Of a DNA stretch of 64,000 nucleotides, positions 9,701-39,400 are shown piece after piece. The notes beneath the pieces are model-generated. The model saw only the letters and a program-made list of their open reading frames with translations. It was not told the DNA's origin and ran no database searches. Where the stretch lies: assembly GCA_027574665.1 (NCBI GenBank), contig CM050656.1:12909501-12973500 (forward strand). The letters are read 5' to 3'. The DNA comes from Rhynochetos jubatus. Its lineage: Eukaryota > Chordata > Aves > Eurypygiformes > Rhynochetidae. A program made the position numbers and the translations under genes. The first letter of the stretch is position 1, and each line of letters begins with the position of its first letter.

Positions 9701-12389
9701 AGGAACAGAGAGTGGGGTCCTGCAGCACCCCATACCTCTTGCCTAGGGCCAGCCTGGAGGAGAGAGGACTGGGGGCTCGGCACCGAGACCTTGGAGTCAC
9801 CGGCTCCTTCCCTATGACCCCATCCACTGCAGGGCACCATCCCCATGGGACTGAGGGACAGCCATGGTCCCAGCCCAGCCACAGGGTGTGCGGTGGCTGC
9901 TAGGTAGCTCCTGTGGGCTACCATCTCTCCTGCAGCTGGGAGCCACTGGAGTGGCACGGAGAGAGACCTGCAGCACCCTGACCCTGCGCTGGCCAGGGGA
10001 AAGGCTGGGCTGTGTCCCCAACACCTCCTACCTGCTGTACCAGTAGTAGAAGTGGCACGTCCTGCTCGCTGCCTCCTCCTCCTCATCCCAGAAGCAGGTG
10101 AGGTCCTCAAAGGAGCGGGAGAAGCAGACGATGTCCTCGGGCACCCCCGCCAGCAGCGCAGCGTCTGGGAGGAGCATGGGCATGAAGGACCCCTGGGCAC
10201 AAACCCGGCCCCATCGCACCTGCGGCCCCATGACCCCGGCCAGCTTGCCCCTGAGGCCCGTCTGTGCAGGCATCTGGAGCGGTGTGGGCACAGAGGTGGA
10301 CATGGCTGTGGCACTGGTGCCCTCCACTAGCCTGGCACAGCGGGGAGGGACATGGCACCTGTGCCAGCTGCTGGCTCGTCCTGGGGTCCTGGCTGGTGGC
10401 AGGGCTCCCTGCCGGCCGGCCCCACTGCTCCCCCCTCCTCAGCACACAGGGTCCTTCGGGACAAACAAACATCCCGAAATAGCCCTGCGGTCAGAGGGGG
10501 GCTCGTGGCCTGGCCCCAGCGATCGGGGGGAAGCACCCCTGCCCTGCTCACACCGGAAGGTGCGCGGAAGTGAGATAAGGAGGAGCAGCGTCCCAGGCAG
10601 AGGGAAAGGGCCTCGGGGCTGGTGTGGGGGGTGTGCAGTCCTGAGCTGGGGCGGGGGATGCTCAACCCCTGGCCCAGGGACTGCTTGGGGGGCTACGGGT
10701 TTCTCTGCTCCACTTAGCAAGCTGCCCTTCCTGTCGTTGTGGGGATGAGCTGGAGCACCACGCCCTGCAGGATCCCCATCCCAAGCACCAGTGGCTGTGC
10801 GGGCATATGGGGGCCCGTCCCTGCTGTCAGGGAAAAGGAGACACCCCCAAGATGCAGATGTGTGAAGCAGAAGGGTGGCCTCGCTGCTCCAGCACTCCCT
10901 TCTCCCCCACTGCAGCTGCCCTGGGACCTGCTCCAGTCTTTCTCCTCCTGGGATGTGCCTCCTTCTCCTGGGGTTGCCCCCAGCTGCAGGACCCCACAAC
11001 AAGCCCCCTGCCAGTGCTCAGCTCTGCCGCATGTTTTGAGTGCATCTGTTCTCTGCTACGCACCCCCTGTGCTGCCAGTTGAGCCCACCCTGGTCAAAGA
11101 AAAAGGGACAGTCCCCAAATGTCCTTGACACCTTCTTGGTGTTCCCTTGCTCTCCCTGTCCTTTCCCTTGTCCTGACCCCCAGCCCTGTTCCTCCTTTCC
11201 CAGCCCTGTGTTGCCTTCCTCCCCCAGCCCACGTCCCCTCCGCACAGACCACAGTTCCTGACACCTGCTCTTCCCTTTTTTCACCCCACTGCCCCTACCC
11301 CAGGCCTCCTGCTGCCTCTTTGACCCCCCCAGCACCAGGGGATGGGGTGGCCAGGTCCCAGCAGCCCAGTGGCACAGGGACCCATGGCATCAGTGGGAGG
11401 CCGCGCTGGTCCTGTGGGTTACCACAGCATCTTTGCTGGGCGCAGACCATTTCCAAGGCTCTGCAGCCCACAGCAGCCACCCGTGGGCAGCGCTGCCAAG
11501 CCAGCGGTGGGCTTGGGGCACAGCAGTGTCGCAGAGGCTGTGGGCAGAGGGAGGACAAGCTCAACCCCATCCTCCCTCCCGTTGAGGGGGACTCAAAATG
11601 TGCTCCTGAGCCTGCTGTGGCCAGAGACCTCACATGGGTCTGGAGAGACAACCAGGAGGTGATCAGGGTTTTGTTCAGTTAATGCTTTTTATGGTGTCAT
11701 AGAAAGTGTTAAAAGGGCTAAGGAGGTGCTCAAAGAAAGGCCTGAAACGGGAGGAAGCTTGGAAGTGGCTTTGCCAGGCACAGTGAGTTGGGCTGGGGCC
11801 AGGTGTCGGCAGAGCTGAGGATGCTTGGCTGGGCAGTAAGATCACAGCAAGGCTGGCATGGGAGCATCGGGATGAGCCTGGCAGTGCCACCGTGGTACCC
11901 ACAGGACAGAGCCGTGCTGTCAGATGTTAGTCTGAATTTTGCTCAGACCCTCATCATTGTAACTCCCAAGAACTTCTGATGGGCAGGGACCCCCGCTGCT
12001 ACGTGCACGGGACTGGGAGCCCCAGGCTGCCATTCCAAAGGGGTGCCCGGTGGCTGCCAGGTCCTGCCTGCGAGACAAGGATGCCCCTTTGCTGCAGGCA
12101 CCCCAGGTTGTCCCACGGGTGAGAAAGGGGCTCCATCTCCCACCCTGAACACTCCCCGCACGCCCTCCTGGGATGCCCCTCCCCAACCCTGCAGCTTTTG
12201 GCTGCCGTGGGGTGCTCGCTGCCCACGCCCAACATGCCAGGGCTCTGGCCCATCCTTTGGAGGAGAAAATGGCCCCAGGGACCTACCTTGGGATGTCACC
12301 GGCTGGGGGGCTGATGCTGGGCTGCGGAGGCTGAGCAGGATGGCAGGGAGCAGTGAGAGCAGCCAGCCTCGGCGCAGGCAGGCTGCCAT
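6791..12389 (-). CDS. MPL: MPL, thrombopoietin receptor
   Basis: MPL is a type I cytokine receptor that signals through JAK2 and STATs for thrombocyte or platelet lineage and stem cell maintenance. Coding exons in transcript order: 12389-12287, 10164-10032, 9697-9522, 9351-9086, 9009-8853, 8686-8557, 8226-8054, 7934-7801, 7684-7525, 7375-7288, 7190-7103, 7006-6791. The phases join to give 607 aa (human 635). Visible parts are a signal peptide ([15 protein letters not shown]...), a first receptor module with [19 protein letters not shown] and WGPWS, a second module ending in WSAWS, one TM segment (about 479-498), and the Box1-like [14 protein letters not shown]-glycosylation sites include NQT, NIT and NVT. 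Oddities: RCTFP (499-503) replaces mammalian RWQFP, and the tail keeps IANQSYLL but lacks the last mammalian tyrosine. The stop lies 599 bases before the CDC20 ATG. Confidence 0.95.
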
Positions 12390-14247
12390 CCCACACCCCA
12401 CGTGCCGGTGCCGTGCGTGCCGTGCTCGGTCCTTCCCAGTGCCCCGGGAGCTGCTGCAGCTCCTCCGGGCAATACCTTTATCTGGGAAGTGGCGGCTGTG
12501 CAGCTCAGGAAGCCTGGCTGGAGGCTCCCCCCGCCCCATCGTCGGCACTTCCCCATGCCCGAAACCACTGTGCTGCAGCTCCTCCGCCACCAGCCGTCGT
12601 GCCAGGAGAGACTGCTCCTACCAGATAGGCAGCACGTCCTGCCCTTGTGGCTACCGGCACGCCGGGAGGCTGGAGTAGAAAGAAAAACAACCCCTGAGAA
12701 ACCAGGGAGGCCCCTGTGCAGGGCATGGGGCGGCTGCTCTGGCTCCATCCTGCCCTGTGCCGCCTGGGTGCAGCCATCCCCGTTGCTGTGCCGGGATGAG
12801 AGCTGCAGGCACAACGGGAATTGGCAGGGCCCACGCAGGTGCTAGTGGTGCTGGTGCAGCAGCAGGGCCACCGTGGTGGGGTCCCACAGGCATGTACAAC
12901 CTCGTGTCAATCCACCACCGCTGCTCGGCACGGGTGGCCAGAGGGGTGTACCACCCTGCCGGGGCACAGCAGCGCAGCGCAGCCCAGAGACCACCAGCCA
13001 GGGCACGAGGAGCCGCCTGCACACACATCCCCACCGTGCCAAGGGCGGGTTGGCGTCTCCTTGCCCTTGCAGCAGCCAGGAACAGCACCAGGGGCACCGA
13101 GGAGAGATGGGAACAGCCAAGACCCATTTGTCACAGTCAAATTTTGTCAAACTGGTCCCGCTTCCTTCTCCATCTGACTGCTGGGCTTTGCTACCAGGGA
13201 GGCAAAAAGCAGAAAGCCCTTGGTTTGAGTCGGAGCTGCCAACGCTGCCTCAGGCACCGTTCCTGGCTGGCAGTGGAGGACGTGCGGAGGTGGTGGCACA
13301 TGTCAGGCTGCCTGTGAGGGCCAGTCCACATCATCATTTCACTGAGGACCTCAGTGATGGGGCAGAGGCTGCTTACCAATGGCTGCAGTGGACACCAAAG
13401 AGCACTGGAGGCCAGAATCGGAAATCAAAATCGTATTAACACAGTTGAAACACCTCTGGGGGAAGAAAATGTCATGCCCAGAAGGGCAAATGCAAATGCT
13501 CCTGCCTTGTGCTGGGATACCCAGGTCCGGAGGAGCAGCCCTTGCTTCCCATGGACCAGAGAAGACATCGGGATGGCATGCCCAGGGCTTAGCAAGCTGA
13601 AGCCCACAGAGCTGAAGCCCACCCACTGTCAGTATAACAATGACAGCAGTGCAGGACGAGGGTCCGCAGGAGCTCCCGAGGGAGGGTCAGCGCAGAGCCC
13701 AGGCCAGCCTTGAGGGAACGGCTTGTGCGAGAGCCACCCCAGCGGGACACATTTGGGCCAGGCTGGTGAAACACGCCGTCCCTTTGCCAGGGCAGGAAGC
13801 TACCCCACAGCCGGCACCAGCTGGCTGGAGAGAGGGAAGGGTGCAGGGCCACACTGCCCTGTGGGGACACAGTGTGGGACCATCCCCGTGAAGAGCAGCC
13901 GGCAGAGGGGAAGCTGCAGGAATAGTTTTCAGGCATGCAAGAGATGGCTGTGCAGAGGAAGGACATGGTCTGTTTGCCATATTCCTGAAGCCTTAAATTG
14001 CAGGTGGGGGTGGGGGGGGGAGGGGAAATCCCAGTTGGATACTAAGAAAACCCATCACCACAAGTCCTGGGACTTGTCTGGGAGCACTGGGGCATCCCTG
14101 GGTCAGGGCACCCCAACAACCACAGGATCCCAAGGAGTGCCCACCAGGACAGCAGACCATTGGGACCCACATCCCGTTCCCCAGTGCCATCAGTGGGGCA
14201 GAGCTGGGACTCCATCTCCTCTCGACCCGTCTACCTGTTGCATTACA
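12390..14247. other. Intergenic DNA between TIE1 and MPL
   Basis: No conserved coding exon is seen. The stretch is GC-rich, with several open frames that show no recognisable family or splice structure. It should hold the MPL 5' UTR and promoter, but I cannot place a start site. A G-rich run (14004-14024, G blocks of 5, 9 and 4) could form a G-quadruplex on the plus strand. Confidence 0.5.
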
Positions 14248-14253
14248 TTTATT
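14248..14253 (-). terminator. TIE1: TIE1 poly(A) signal AATAAA
   Basis: Plus-strand TTTATT gives AATAAA on the minus strand, 546 bases past the TIE1 stop. It is the first canonical hexamer after the coding end, so a 3' UTR of about 0.57 kb is inferred. Confidence 0.65.
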
Positions 14254-14798
14254 GTCTGTAAGGCAGAGCTGGCCCCTCTGAAGGGTTACCGCAGAGCTGG
14301 AGGCTGTGCACAGCCAACGCTCTCCCTTGTCCCTCTGCACGGGTGGCCCCATCCCACGCTGGCAGTGATGCTTGCAGCCCTGCTGGCACCACTTCAGGCC
14401 TGGAGCACACTGAGAGCTGCAGGGCAGGCAGCTGCCAGGTCACTGCTTCCCCTCTTGCCCCAAAACTTGGGCATTTGTGTCCGTGGGCACAGGCAGCAGC
14501 ACCCTGGCTCCTAGGAGAACCCCTCTCCTGCCCACTCTGCTGCAAACACCCTGCAGGAACTTGTTCTTGGGGCTATCCCAGCAGGACCCCAGCAGCATGG
14601 AGCTGTGCCGGTGGCCAGTGGCATGCCAGCTGGGAGGCAGTCAGGGAGGGGACAGCACAGTCCTGTGACGGGGAAGGCGCTCTCAGGAAGGGGCACTGGC
14701 ATTCGGCCGCAGGAGGGGACAGCCAACCCCTTGTCCCTACAGCACTGTCCCAGCAGGCTAGGGCCAGCGTTGTCCCTCTGCGCAGTGCCAGCACAGCC

Positions 14799-27438
<12,640 letters not shown>

Positions 27439-30400
27439 GTCCTTGTCGCGGATCTCGAATCTGGCACAGGTCAGAAAATCCCCAGCATGTCCCAGCCACG
27501 GCGGTTGGAGCCGGAGGCCGTGGCTGCCTGGAGTCTCCACGTGAGCGGTGACTCAGGACCCTTGCTACCTGCCCACACCCCCCATCTTGCCTCTGCCAGG
27601 CTTCTCTGCGCCTGGGGGAGCTGGGACCACCTCCTCCGGCATATAGCCTGGACACAGCGAGGAAGGTGCCCCTGTTGCCGCTTGCTCGGTGGCTGCCCAG
27701 CTCCTCAGGAGCAGGGCTTGGTAGCCAAGAGGCCACTGAGGTCCCCTGCCCCGTGGCAGCTCTCCTGGGGAGCAGGCACTCACACCTCCAGGGCTAGGGG
27801 TGCATGTTCAGGGCTCCCCAAGCCATGCTGAGCCCCCAGCCCGGCCAGGAGGCATCTGAACCCCCTCCCTTGCCCGCTGCGCAGAGGGTCTCATGCCCCA
27901 GCCCTCCTGGCTGGCAGCATCCCTGTCCCCTCAGCGCAGCCCCACAGCCGATGGCTGTGGGAAGGGCTCTCTGGAGCAGGGAAAGGAAAGGGGCCAAGGG
28001 GCCGTGGCTGGCGGCGGCAGCGGCGGAGCCAAATCCTGTTTCCCATGCGGCGTTTCCTGCTCTCCACCCATTGTTTGGAGACAGCCCTGACTCCAGGAGC
28101 CGGCGGGAGCTGCCCTACACAGGCTCTCCCCTGGCAAGTGGTGTGTGGCGATGCCGAGGCCGAACACACCTCGTGACACCTCAGCCTCCTGCCACCACAA
28201 GCTGCGGCGCTGAGGCATGGCCCCACCTGGGCTCCGCGCCGTGCTAGGGTCCGACACATGCCTGCAGCAGCCTGTTGCAGGACTGCTCTCTGGGTTGAAA
28301 GGGGCTGAGCACAGGCAGGTCAACAAAAAGCTGGCCAGTCCACACAGAAGGATGGCTGCTGCACAGGGAGAAAGCCTTCCATGTTGCAGTAAACGTGTCT
28401 GGGAGGAAATGGAAAGCAGCAGAAAGCCCAGCTTTCCCACGCACAGTGCCGGCACAGCATGGTCCCACTGCCCCCCCAGTCCCAGGGCGTCCCACACCCA
28501 GCCCTTCTGCGGGGCTGCCCCAGCCTCTGGTGGGCTGCGGGCTCTTCGCCTGGCAAAGGAAAGGCATTCCCTAGGAAATCACAGTAAGATTCACCCGCCA
28601 AGAAGCCCAACACTGCTTCACAAACCGAGCTGTTCCCATGTGAAAGCCAGAGCTGCCAGGGAGTGAGCCTCATGTTTTGGTGTGTCTCAAGCCCATGCCA
28701 TATCCGGCCAAAAATCTAAAGCACACATGGAGAGGAAGGGGAAATCCATTCATCGCTTCCGACTATTTACAGCGTGCTGCGGGGCCGCGCGGTGCCCGCG
28801 GCGTGTTAAGGGAGCGATGGCAGCAGGCAGGGACTCCCCCAGCGCAGTCACCCAGCCACCCGGCGACAGCAGGGATGGGGAGGTGCCGAAAAAGATGGGC
28901 ACCAGATACAGCTGCCCCCATTTGCCTGGAAAACTAAGCACGGTGCTTTGCCGCAGTCTGTGCTTAGGCGAGGGGCTCTGGTTTTGGGACACCCGAGGCA
29001 CAATCGTAATGGAAATGCGGAGCACGAGGCCGTCCCTCAGCGGGATGCACAGGGGCTGGGCAGCCCAGGCTGGTCCCTCCTGGGGAACCCCACGTCCCCG
29101 TTTGCCTGGCCAACCCAAACTCACTTGGAAGCGCGCTGGGACTCATCCGTGCACTCCGTACAGCTGGAGGAAGGGGACAGGTACACCAGTAGACAAATAA
29201 ATGGTTTCTCCCCATGGTTCACTGGCTGCAGAGGCCAGTCACGCTCAGAACCGTAACCGCAGTCGTGCCACCGCGTGCTACACGTGCTGCGCCTGGGGAA
29301 GCAACTCATTCTGTGCTCCTCCGGCAGCACGCGAGCCACGAGTTACGGTGCGCTCTGAGACGTCCTCCGACACAAAGGATCCATTTGAGGACACAGAACA
29401 AACACGCTTTACGGGAAGGCTTCGCAAGCCCGGGCCCTGCAGCGTGCTCCTCCGGGGAGCACAGCGTGGCCCCTCTTGCTACCCAAGGGGAAGCAGGGCA
29501 TTGCTTTGCTCTTTTGGAGAATGGGAGCCTTCTGGGGTCAGCTCTCCACACCAGGTGATGCCCAGGAGATGTCAGGGATCCATCGAGGGGTCTGACCCAA
29601 GCTGATTTGTCCCCTTGCATTTTTCCTGGGAACACCTGGATAAGAGGTGCCAATCTGGGCAGGTTCCTTGGGCTGGAGGTGGGGTAGGAAACCTCTCTGG
29701 GAGGTTTTGTGGGGAGACCCAAGCAGGACCCTACAGGTCCAGTTTAACCTTATATATCTCCAGAGGAGGAGCCAGGGAGCTGGGCGCAGCTGCACCCAGC
29801 CAAAGCAGCTCACCACACTTGCTCTCCGATGATAGGGAAAGCTCCAGCTGCCCAACCCACAGCACACTCCAAGCACCTGAATTTCTGCTGAATTCACAGA
29901 TATCAACTTTTTTTTGCTGAGTCACAGCAGACTAAAAAAAAAAAAAAAGAGTGACAAAAATACCCCTTTTTGTTATCATTTGCACTTTTTAATGCACGGC
30001 ACCGCATGCCAGAAACCATAACGCACTGATACGTTTCCTGATAGGAAACGCAAACGCCCTGCGAATCCACTGATGGGCTGGGCTGCCTCGGCAACATTTT
30101 CTACCCTTGTCTTCTGGCTGTTTTGTTTTACCCACACAGCGGGTCCCGGGGAGGCTCTGCAAGGGCAGGATAAGGGCTGCTGCTGTCAGGTGTAACAGCA
30201 GCCTGGGTGCGGGGTGGCCGAGCACCCCCAGCCCTCCTGGTTGCATCAGCAGGGCAGCTGGGGAGCAGGCATCTGCCTGACTGCACCGGCATCCACCACA
30301 TGCCTGTGGGATCAAGGATGGGCTGCTGGGAAGCCCTTTCCCTGAGGAAAGGGTGGGACACGCAGGTGTGGAGGAGACCCTTGGCAGCCAGGGCAAGCGA

Positions 30401-30680
30401 GGCCGCCCTGTCCCGACTGTCGCTGCGGTGGAAACTGCAGAGCCACAGCGCTGTTGGGAAGGGGCTTCCTACTGCTGAGTAGGAGCAGGAATGGGGAGCT
30501 GGGACAAGAGCCTGGGGCTTCCTCCTGCTGCAGGGGAAAAGCTGGAAGCAGGCACAGCCAGCACCTTCCCTGCCCAGGCTGTGGCTCTGCTAGCCCTTGC
30601 CCACGTACCCACCCCAGCACCTGTGGGCACGGGAGCACGTCTAACCCCACCGTGTGCCTGCAGCACCCACAAGATGCTGC
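27439..30680. other. Intergenic DNA upstream of TIE1
   Basis: No coding exon is recognised. This should contain the TIE1 5' UTR and endothelial promoter just above 27438, but I see no decisive element. An A(14) run lies near 29935-29948, and a consensus NF-E2/Maf-type site (TGCTGAGTCA) lies at 29915-29924. Several open frames of 100-190 codons here look like chance products of GC-rich sequence. Confidence 0.5.
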
Positions 30681-30689
30681 TTTGACATG

Positions 30690-30985
30690 GGAACTTTTTC
30701 CAAGGGCCTGTAGTGACAGGACAAGGGGTAATGGGTTTAAATTTAAAGAGGGTAGATTTAGATTAGATGTAAGGAAGAAATTCTTCCTGGAGAGGGTGGT
30801 GAGGCACTGGGACAGGTTGCCCAGAGAAGCTGTGGGTGCCCCATCCCTGGAAGTGTCCAAGGCCAGGCTGGATGAGGCTTGGAGCAACCTGGTCTAGTGG
30901 AGGGTGTCCCTGCCCATGGCAGGGGGTTGGAACTGGATGATCTTTAAGGTCCCTTCCAACCCAAACCATCCTGTGGCTCTGTGAC
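30690..30985 (+). mobile_element. CR1 LINE, 3' end fragment
   Basis: This is a typical avian CR1 3' end on the plus strand. It contains GGAAGAAATTCTTCCTGGAG, GAGGCACTGGGACAGGTTGC, CCCATCCCTGGAAGTGTCCA, CTTCCAACCCAAACCATCCT and a terminal CTGTGGCTCTGTGA. It is 5'-truncated, as most CR1 copies are, and is well conserved against the consensus I remember, so it is fairly young. Confidence 0.92.
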
Positions 30986-31644
30986 TTTCACTGACTCCTG
31001 GCAGGGAGCACTATCGATGAGTGGCGGGTCTGCGTGAGGGGTGCCGGAGGTGGAGGGGGGTCCCCATCCTCTGGGTCCCTCAGAGGAGCCCTGGGTGCTG
31101 CCCAGGAAAGTCACAGTTTACCAGTGACTCCCCGATGCCGAAAGCCAACACTGCAGAGCCGCTGCCGGGCCCAGGGACCTGCCCGTTTGCTGCCCGTTTT
31201 AAACACCTTTCTGCCCGAATCCCAACGAGACTTTTATTGTCCTGTAGGCAACTTTCCTGCCACCTCAGCTGCGCCAGCCCCAGCCCTGGGTGCGCGGCCG
31301 CATCGCATAGGACGCACAGGGCTGCCCCTTCCCCTCTGACCCCCAGCACCTCCCGGCGCTCCGCTCCACCCCGGCAGCCCGCACGGCACCCCACGGCGCA
31401 CGGGCGCTCCGCGGTCACCCGTCTCGGGAGGCGGCGGGGCGCGGCCGTTAATGTGTAACCGGTGCCGCCACCTTTCACCCGCCGGCACCGCCGGGGGGGA
31501 GCGGGGCCGCGGCGGCAGCGAGCCGGCTCCCGCGGGCTGGCGGTCGGTGGGGCCGTGCGGCCGCGGCCACTCCGCGCCCGGAGCGGTCGGTTCCGCCGGC
31601 TTCCCCCGATTGCTGTGTTTGTGCCCGGCTGATTCGCGGAGCAA

Positions 31645-36120
<4,476 letters not shown>

Positions 36121-36430
36121 GCCTGCAGCAGGGGAGAAGGGGTTGGCTTGGAATGGCGATGGAGGCCGAAGGCAGCCGCCACGTGGTGCCCCAGCGTGAC
36201 TCCAGTGGGTCTGCACTGGCACGGGGACACCAGACCCACTGCTGCTCTCTCAGCCCTGCTCAGATGCTGAGGATGAAGGAGATGGTGCTCATCGCGCCCG
36301 GGCAGCCTGGTGGGGTGGGAAGAGGAGCCTGCCCTGCGCTCCCTGTGGGGTCTCAGGCATTGGTCCCACTGCCCCACGATGCCGCACCCAGCCCTGCTCC
36401 GTCCCTCAACGTGTGTCATGCCAGGGTGTG

Positions 36431-36436
36431 ATTAAA
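36431..36436 (+). terminator. C1orf210: C1orf210 poly(A) signal ATTAAA
   Basis: ATTAAA lies 311 bases past the stop codon and is followed about 30 bases later by a GT-rich stretch (GGTGGTTTGTTGG). Hexamer plus downstream GU-rich element marks the probable 3' end. Confidence 0.75.
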
Positions 36437-39400
36437 GCATGATTTAACCCTGCCTCTGCCTGCGGTGGTTTGTTGGGGCTCTCCCAGCAGCAGTGCCGGG
36501 AGGAGACCCCAGCCCCACAGCTGGGGTGCGGCTTTTATTGTGTGTGCTTTCAAGGGCCATAAATACCTTCCTTGTTAACCGCGCTGGCGAGAGAACAGGT
36601 CTGTGGCACAAATGCTGCTGTGCAAACAGATCTGTTACCTGAGCTGGCACCGGCAGCCCTGGTGCGTTGTCACAGGGTTTCTGTGCAGCCTCTCCAGTGC
36701 TGCTTCCTGCTGTGTTCCTTCCTGCTGTGTTCCTTCCTGGTTTTCTCTCTTCCCTCTTCAGCAAGACGTGGTAGAAAGGCACTTTCTCATGTCAGCTCTG
36801 CAGAGCGGAGCAAACTTGGTAGTGGCACGGGTTGCGGTGTCAGGCAGGCACACGCACTGGGGCGAGACAGCCCTGTCCCCCGGCACCCGTGAGAGTCCTG
36901 TCTGTGCGTCTCACCGTGGAGTTACACGACCACTGTAATTTCTGCATTCCTGTCATCTTTGCGGTGCGATAAACAGCACGTGAGACATAGGTAACTCCGC
37001 GTTGTTTCTGCTGTAGCTGGTCGTGCCCACGTGGGTCAGACTGGAGGTAAAAGCAGGGAACAGCAGCAGCATTCATCCTTTGCAAGTGATTCACAAGGCT
37101 GGTACCATCCGGCTGGGAATGTTTCCCAGGGCACAGCCCAGTTGTTCCTGCCTGTGATAGACAGGGAATCTTTCCATCATGCTCCAAAGCATGAAGCATC
37201 ATCAGAGGGATGGCATTACCTGCAGCCCTGCCACATGGCTAATTCCCCATCACCTTCAAACCTCCACTGCACCGTAAACCACCTTTTTATTTCTCTGCTC
37301 ATTAAGGTATCTGGAGAGCACAGTGTATACAAAGGTAACGAATACACGTCAGAGATGTAAACCAAAGGGGACGACTGGCTCAGGCGTTGGATGTGTGACA
37401 CAGACCAGTGATTTAAAGCACCTTCCAGAGGGGGAACGTGCCGTTTGAAGCCATGAGGAAGAGAAAAACCTGCTGGCTCGTTTCGGTGGCCAGCCAGTTT
37501 TCACTCTTCAATGCCGTATTTCTAAACTGAGCTTCACTTTTGCAGTCACTGCCTCGTGGTTTTGCCTTCCGGGCTTATCTTAACAGCTACCTGTGAAAAT
37601 ACTGCGTGTGCTGTAATTTTTGGAAATTTCTAACATCTTTCAGGTAAGATAGGAGACTTAAATCTGAGGGCTGGGAAAATGCATTTCAGTTACCTCTCGG
37701 AGGGTATTTTCTGGGCTTTTCAGTATGCTTTTCAATCACATAAACTCGTGCTAGATGCAGTATTTTACTGTTGATCTCAGCAATGTCTTAAAAGAGATTA
37801 AAACTACGACTGCCCAGGCGAATTTATCCAGGATCTCGCTCACCCTCGTCCCTCAGTACCTGTGATGGGTTGCTTGTCTGCTTTGACCCTGCTGGGAGGG
37901 TCATGCTCTAACTGAACAGATGTGGCTGTATTTCGGGAGCGTCTGGCATGCAGGGCTGGGAATACCAGGGGGTCAGAGCAGAAAAGCAGAGCCTTTCCGA
38001 GGGGGTCCCCCCAGGAAGCTGCCGGAAGGATGGAGGGAGGCTGGCGATGGGAGCAGGGGCAGGTATGCAGGCAGACAGGTTCTGGGCTTGTCGCAGGCAG
38101 CAGCTGCTGCTGGGAGGCTTGGCCCTACCGCAGGGCGAAACAGCTTCTCCGTAAACAAACCAGCCGCACGGACACGTTCCGGAGGCTTTGTGTGCCCCAC
38201 GTGAGATCTGGCGGGGGCACGGAAAGGTCTCGGGTTCACGGAGCGGTGGTAAGGGGTCCATGTCTAGGTCCATAAGCAGAGGGAGATGCGCATCTGGAGG
38301 TGGGAGTTGTGTGAGGAGGTAAGTACAAACATTTGGGGGCCGTGGTGGCACTGCCACACGAGCTGAGGCCCGAAACCACAGCCACAGGAGGGACCCTGGG
38401 CTGTCATGGTGTCTGCCCTGGGCTCAGCCTGAGCAGGAGCCAGCTCTGCACAGCCCTGCCACCTCCCGCTCCACGGAGAGGCTGTCACTCAAGCACCAGC
38501 CCTCAACGTGGTCGACTTCTGCAACACTTTATTACGTATTTCCACGCGCAACAGAGGAACCGAGAAAGGAACAAGCCAGCGCCCCTGCGGCAGAGGTGAG
38601 TCGGTGAGCGGGCAGTGCAGGCTGTCCATGAGCCAGCCCCTGACCCGCTGCCCTCCGAGGCAGCCTGTTGTCTCCTCAGGTTGCTGGCAGGAGCATCCTT
38701 TTCTGGCACAGTTCATGGGTGCTTGGGGCACATTTTGAAGGGGCTATGGAGGGGAGGATTCACATTGATACGCAGGCAGCACGGAGCTGCGAGCTGGGCA
38801 CAGTCACGCATCTTCACAGAAATGCCCAGATGTGCAAAACAACTGGTGTGCAGGCAGCTGCAGCCTGTCCACCCCTGCAGGTCAGGGGAGCTGGTGTAAC
38901 CGCTAAAGCACCGATGCAGGCAGAGACGGTGCAGCTTGGCATAACTGCACATGCACCGACACAGACGTGCAGAGCAGCGGCAATGGTGATGGTACAGAAC
39001 TGTCCAGCTCCAGCCTGTCCCTGTATACGCGCAGGGGTCCCTGATGGTCCCAGAATCAAACAGCCCAGAGGGGAAGGACGGCCCTTTGCGTTGCAGAGGA
39101 TTTAGCACAGAAGGACCTGAGCTTAATAACACCCTCTGAATCCTTGGGCAGAGTAAGGGGAGTGATGCAGAAAGAGGAGCAAACAGCAGTTTAATAAAGT
39201 CTATAGGTGATGTGAAAGTGGAAGAGGAAAATGTAGAAATAACAGAGATCCAGAAAAGAAAAGCCAAAATGATGTTCCCATACTTTGGGGAGAATAATCC
39301 AAGGCTTTGGGGGGAAGGAAAGCTGGCAAGAGCAGGGCAGGAGCAGATGAATACAGAAGTGCCCTCCTGCAATCTAAGTGCATCTGGGATGGTTTGGGTT

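Noticed and set aside
8216-9817. 533-codon open frame on the plus strand
   Set aside because: It runs antisense through MPL exons 3-7 and their introns; it stays open because of GC-rich composition and has no recognisable domain.
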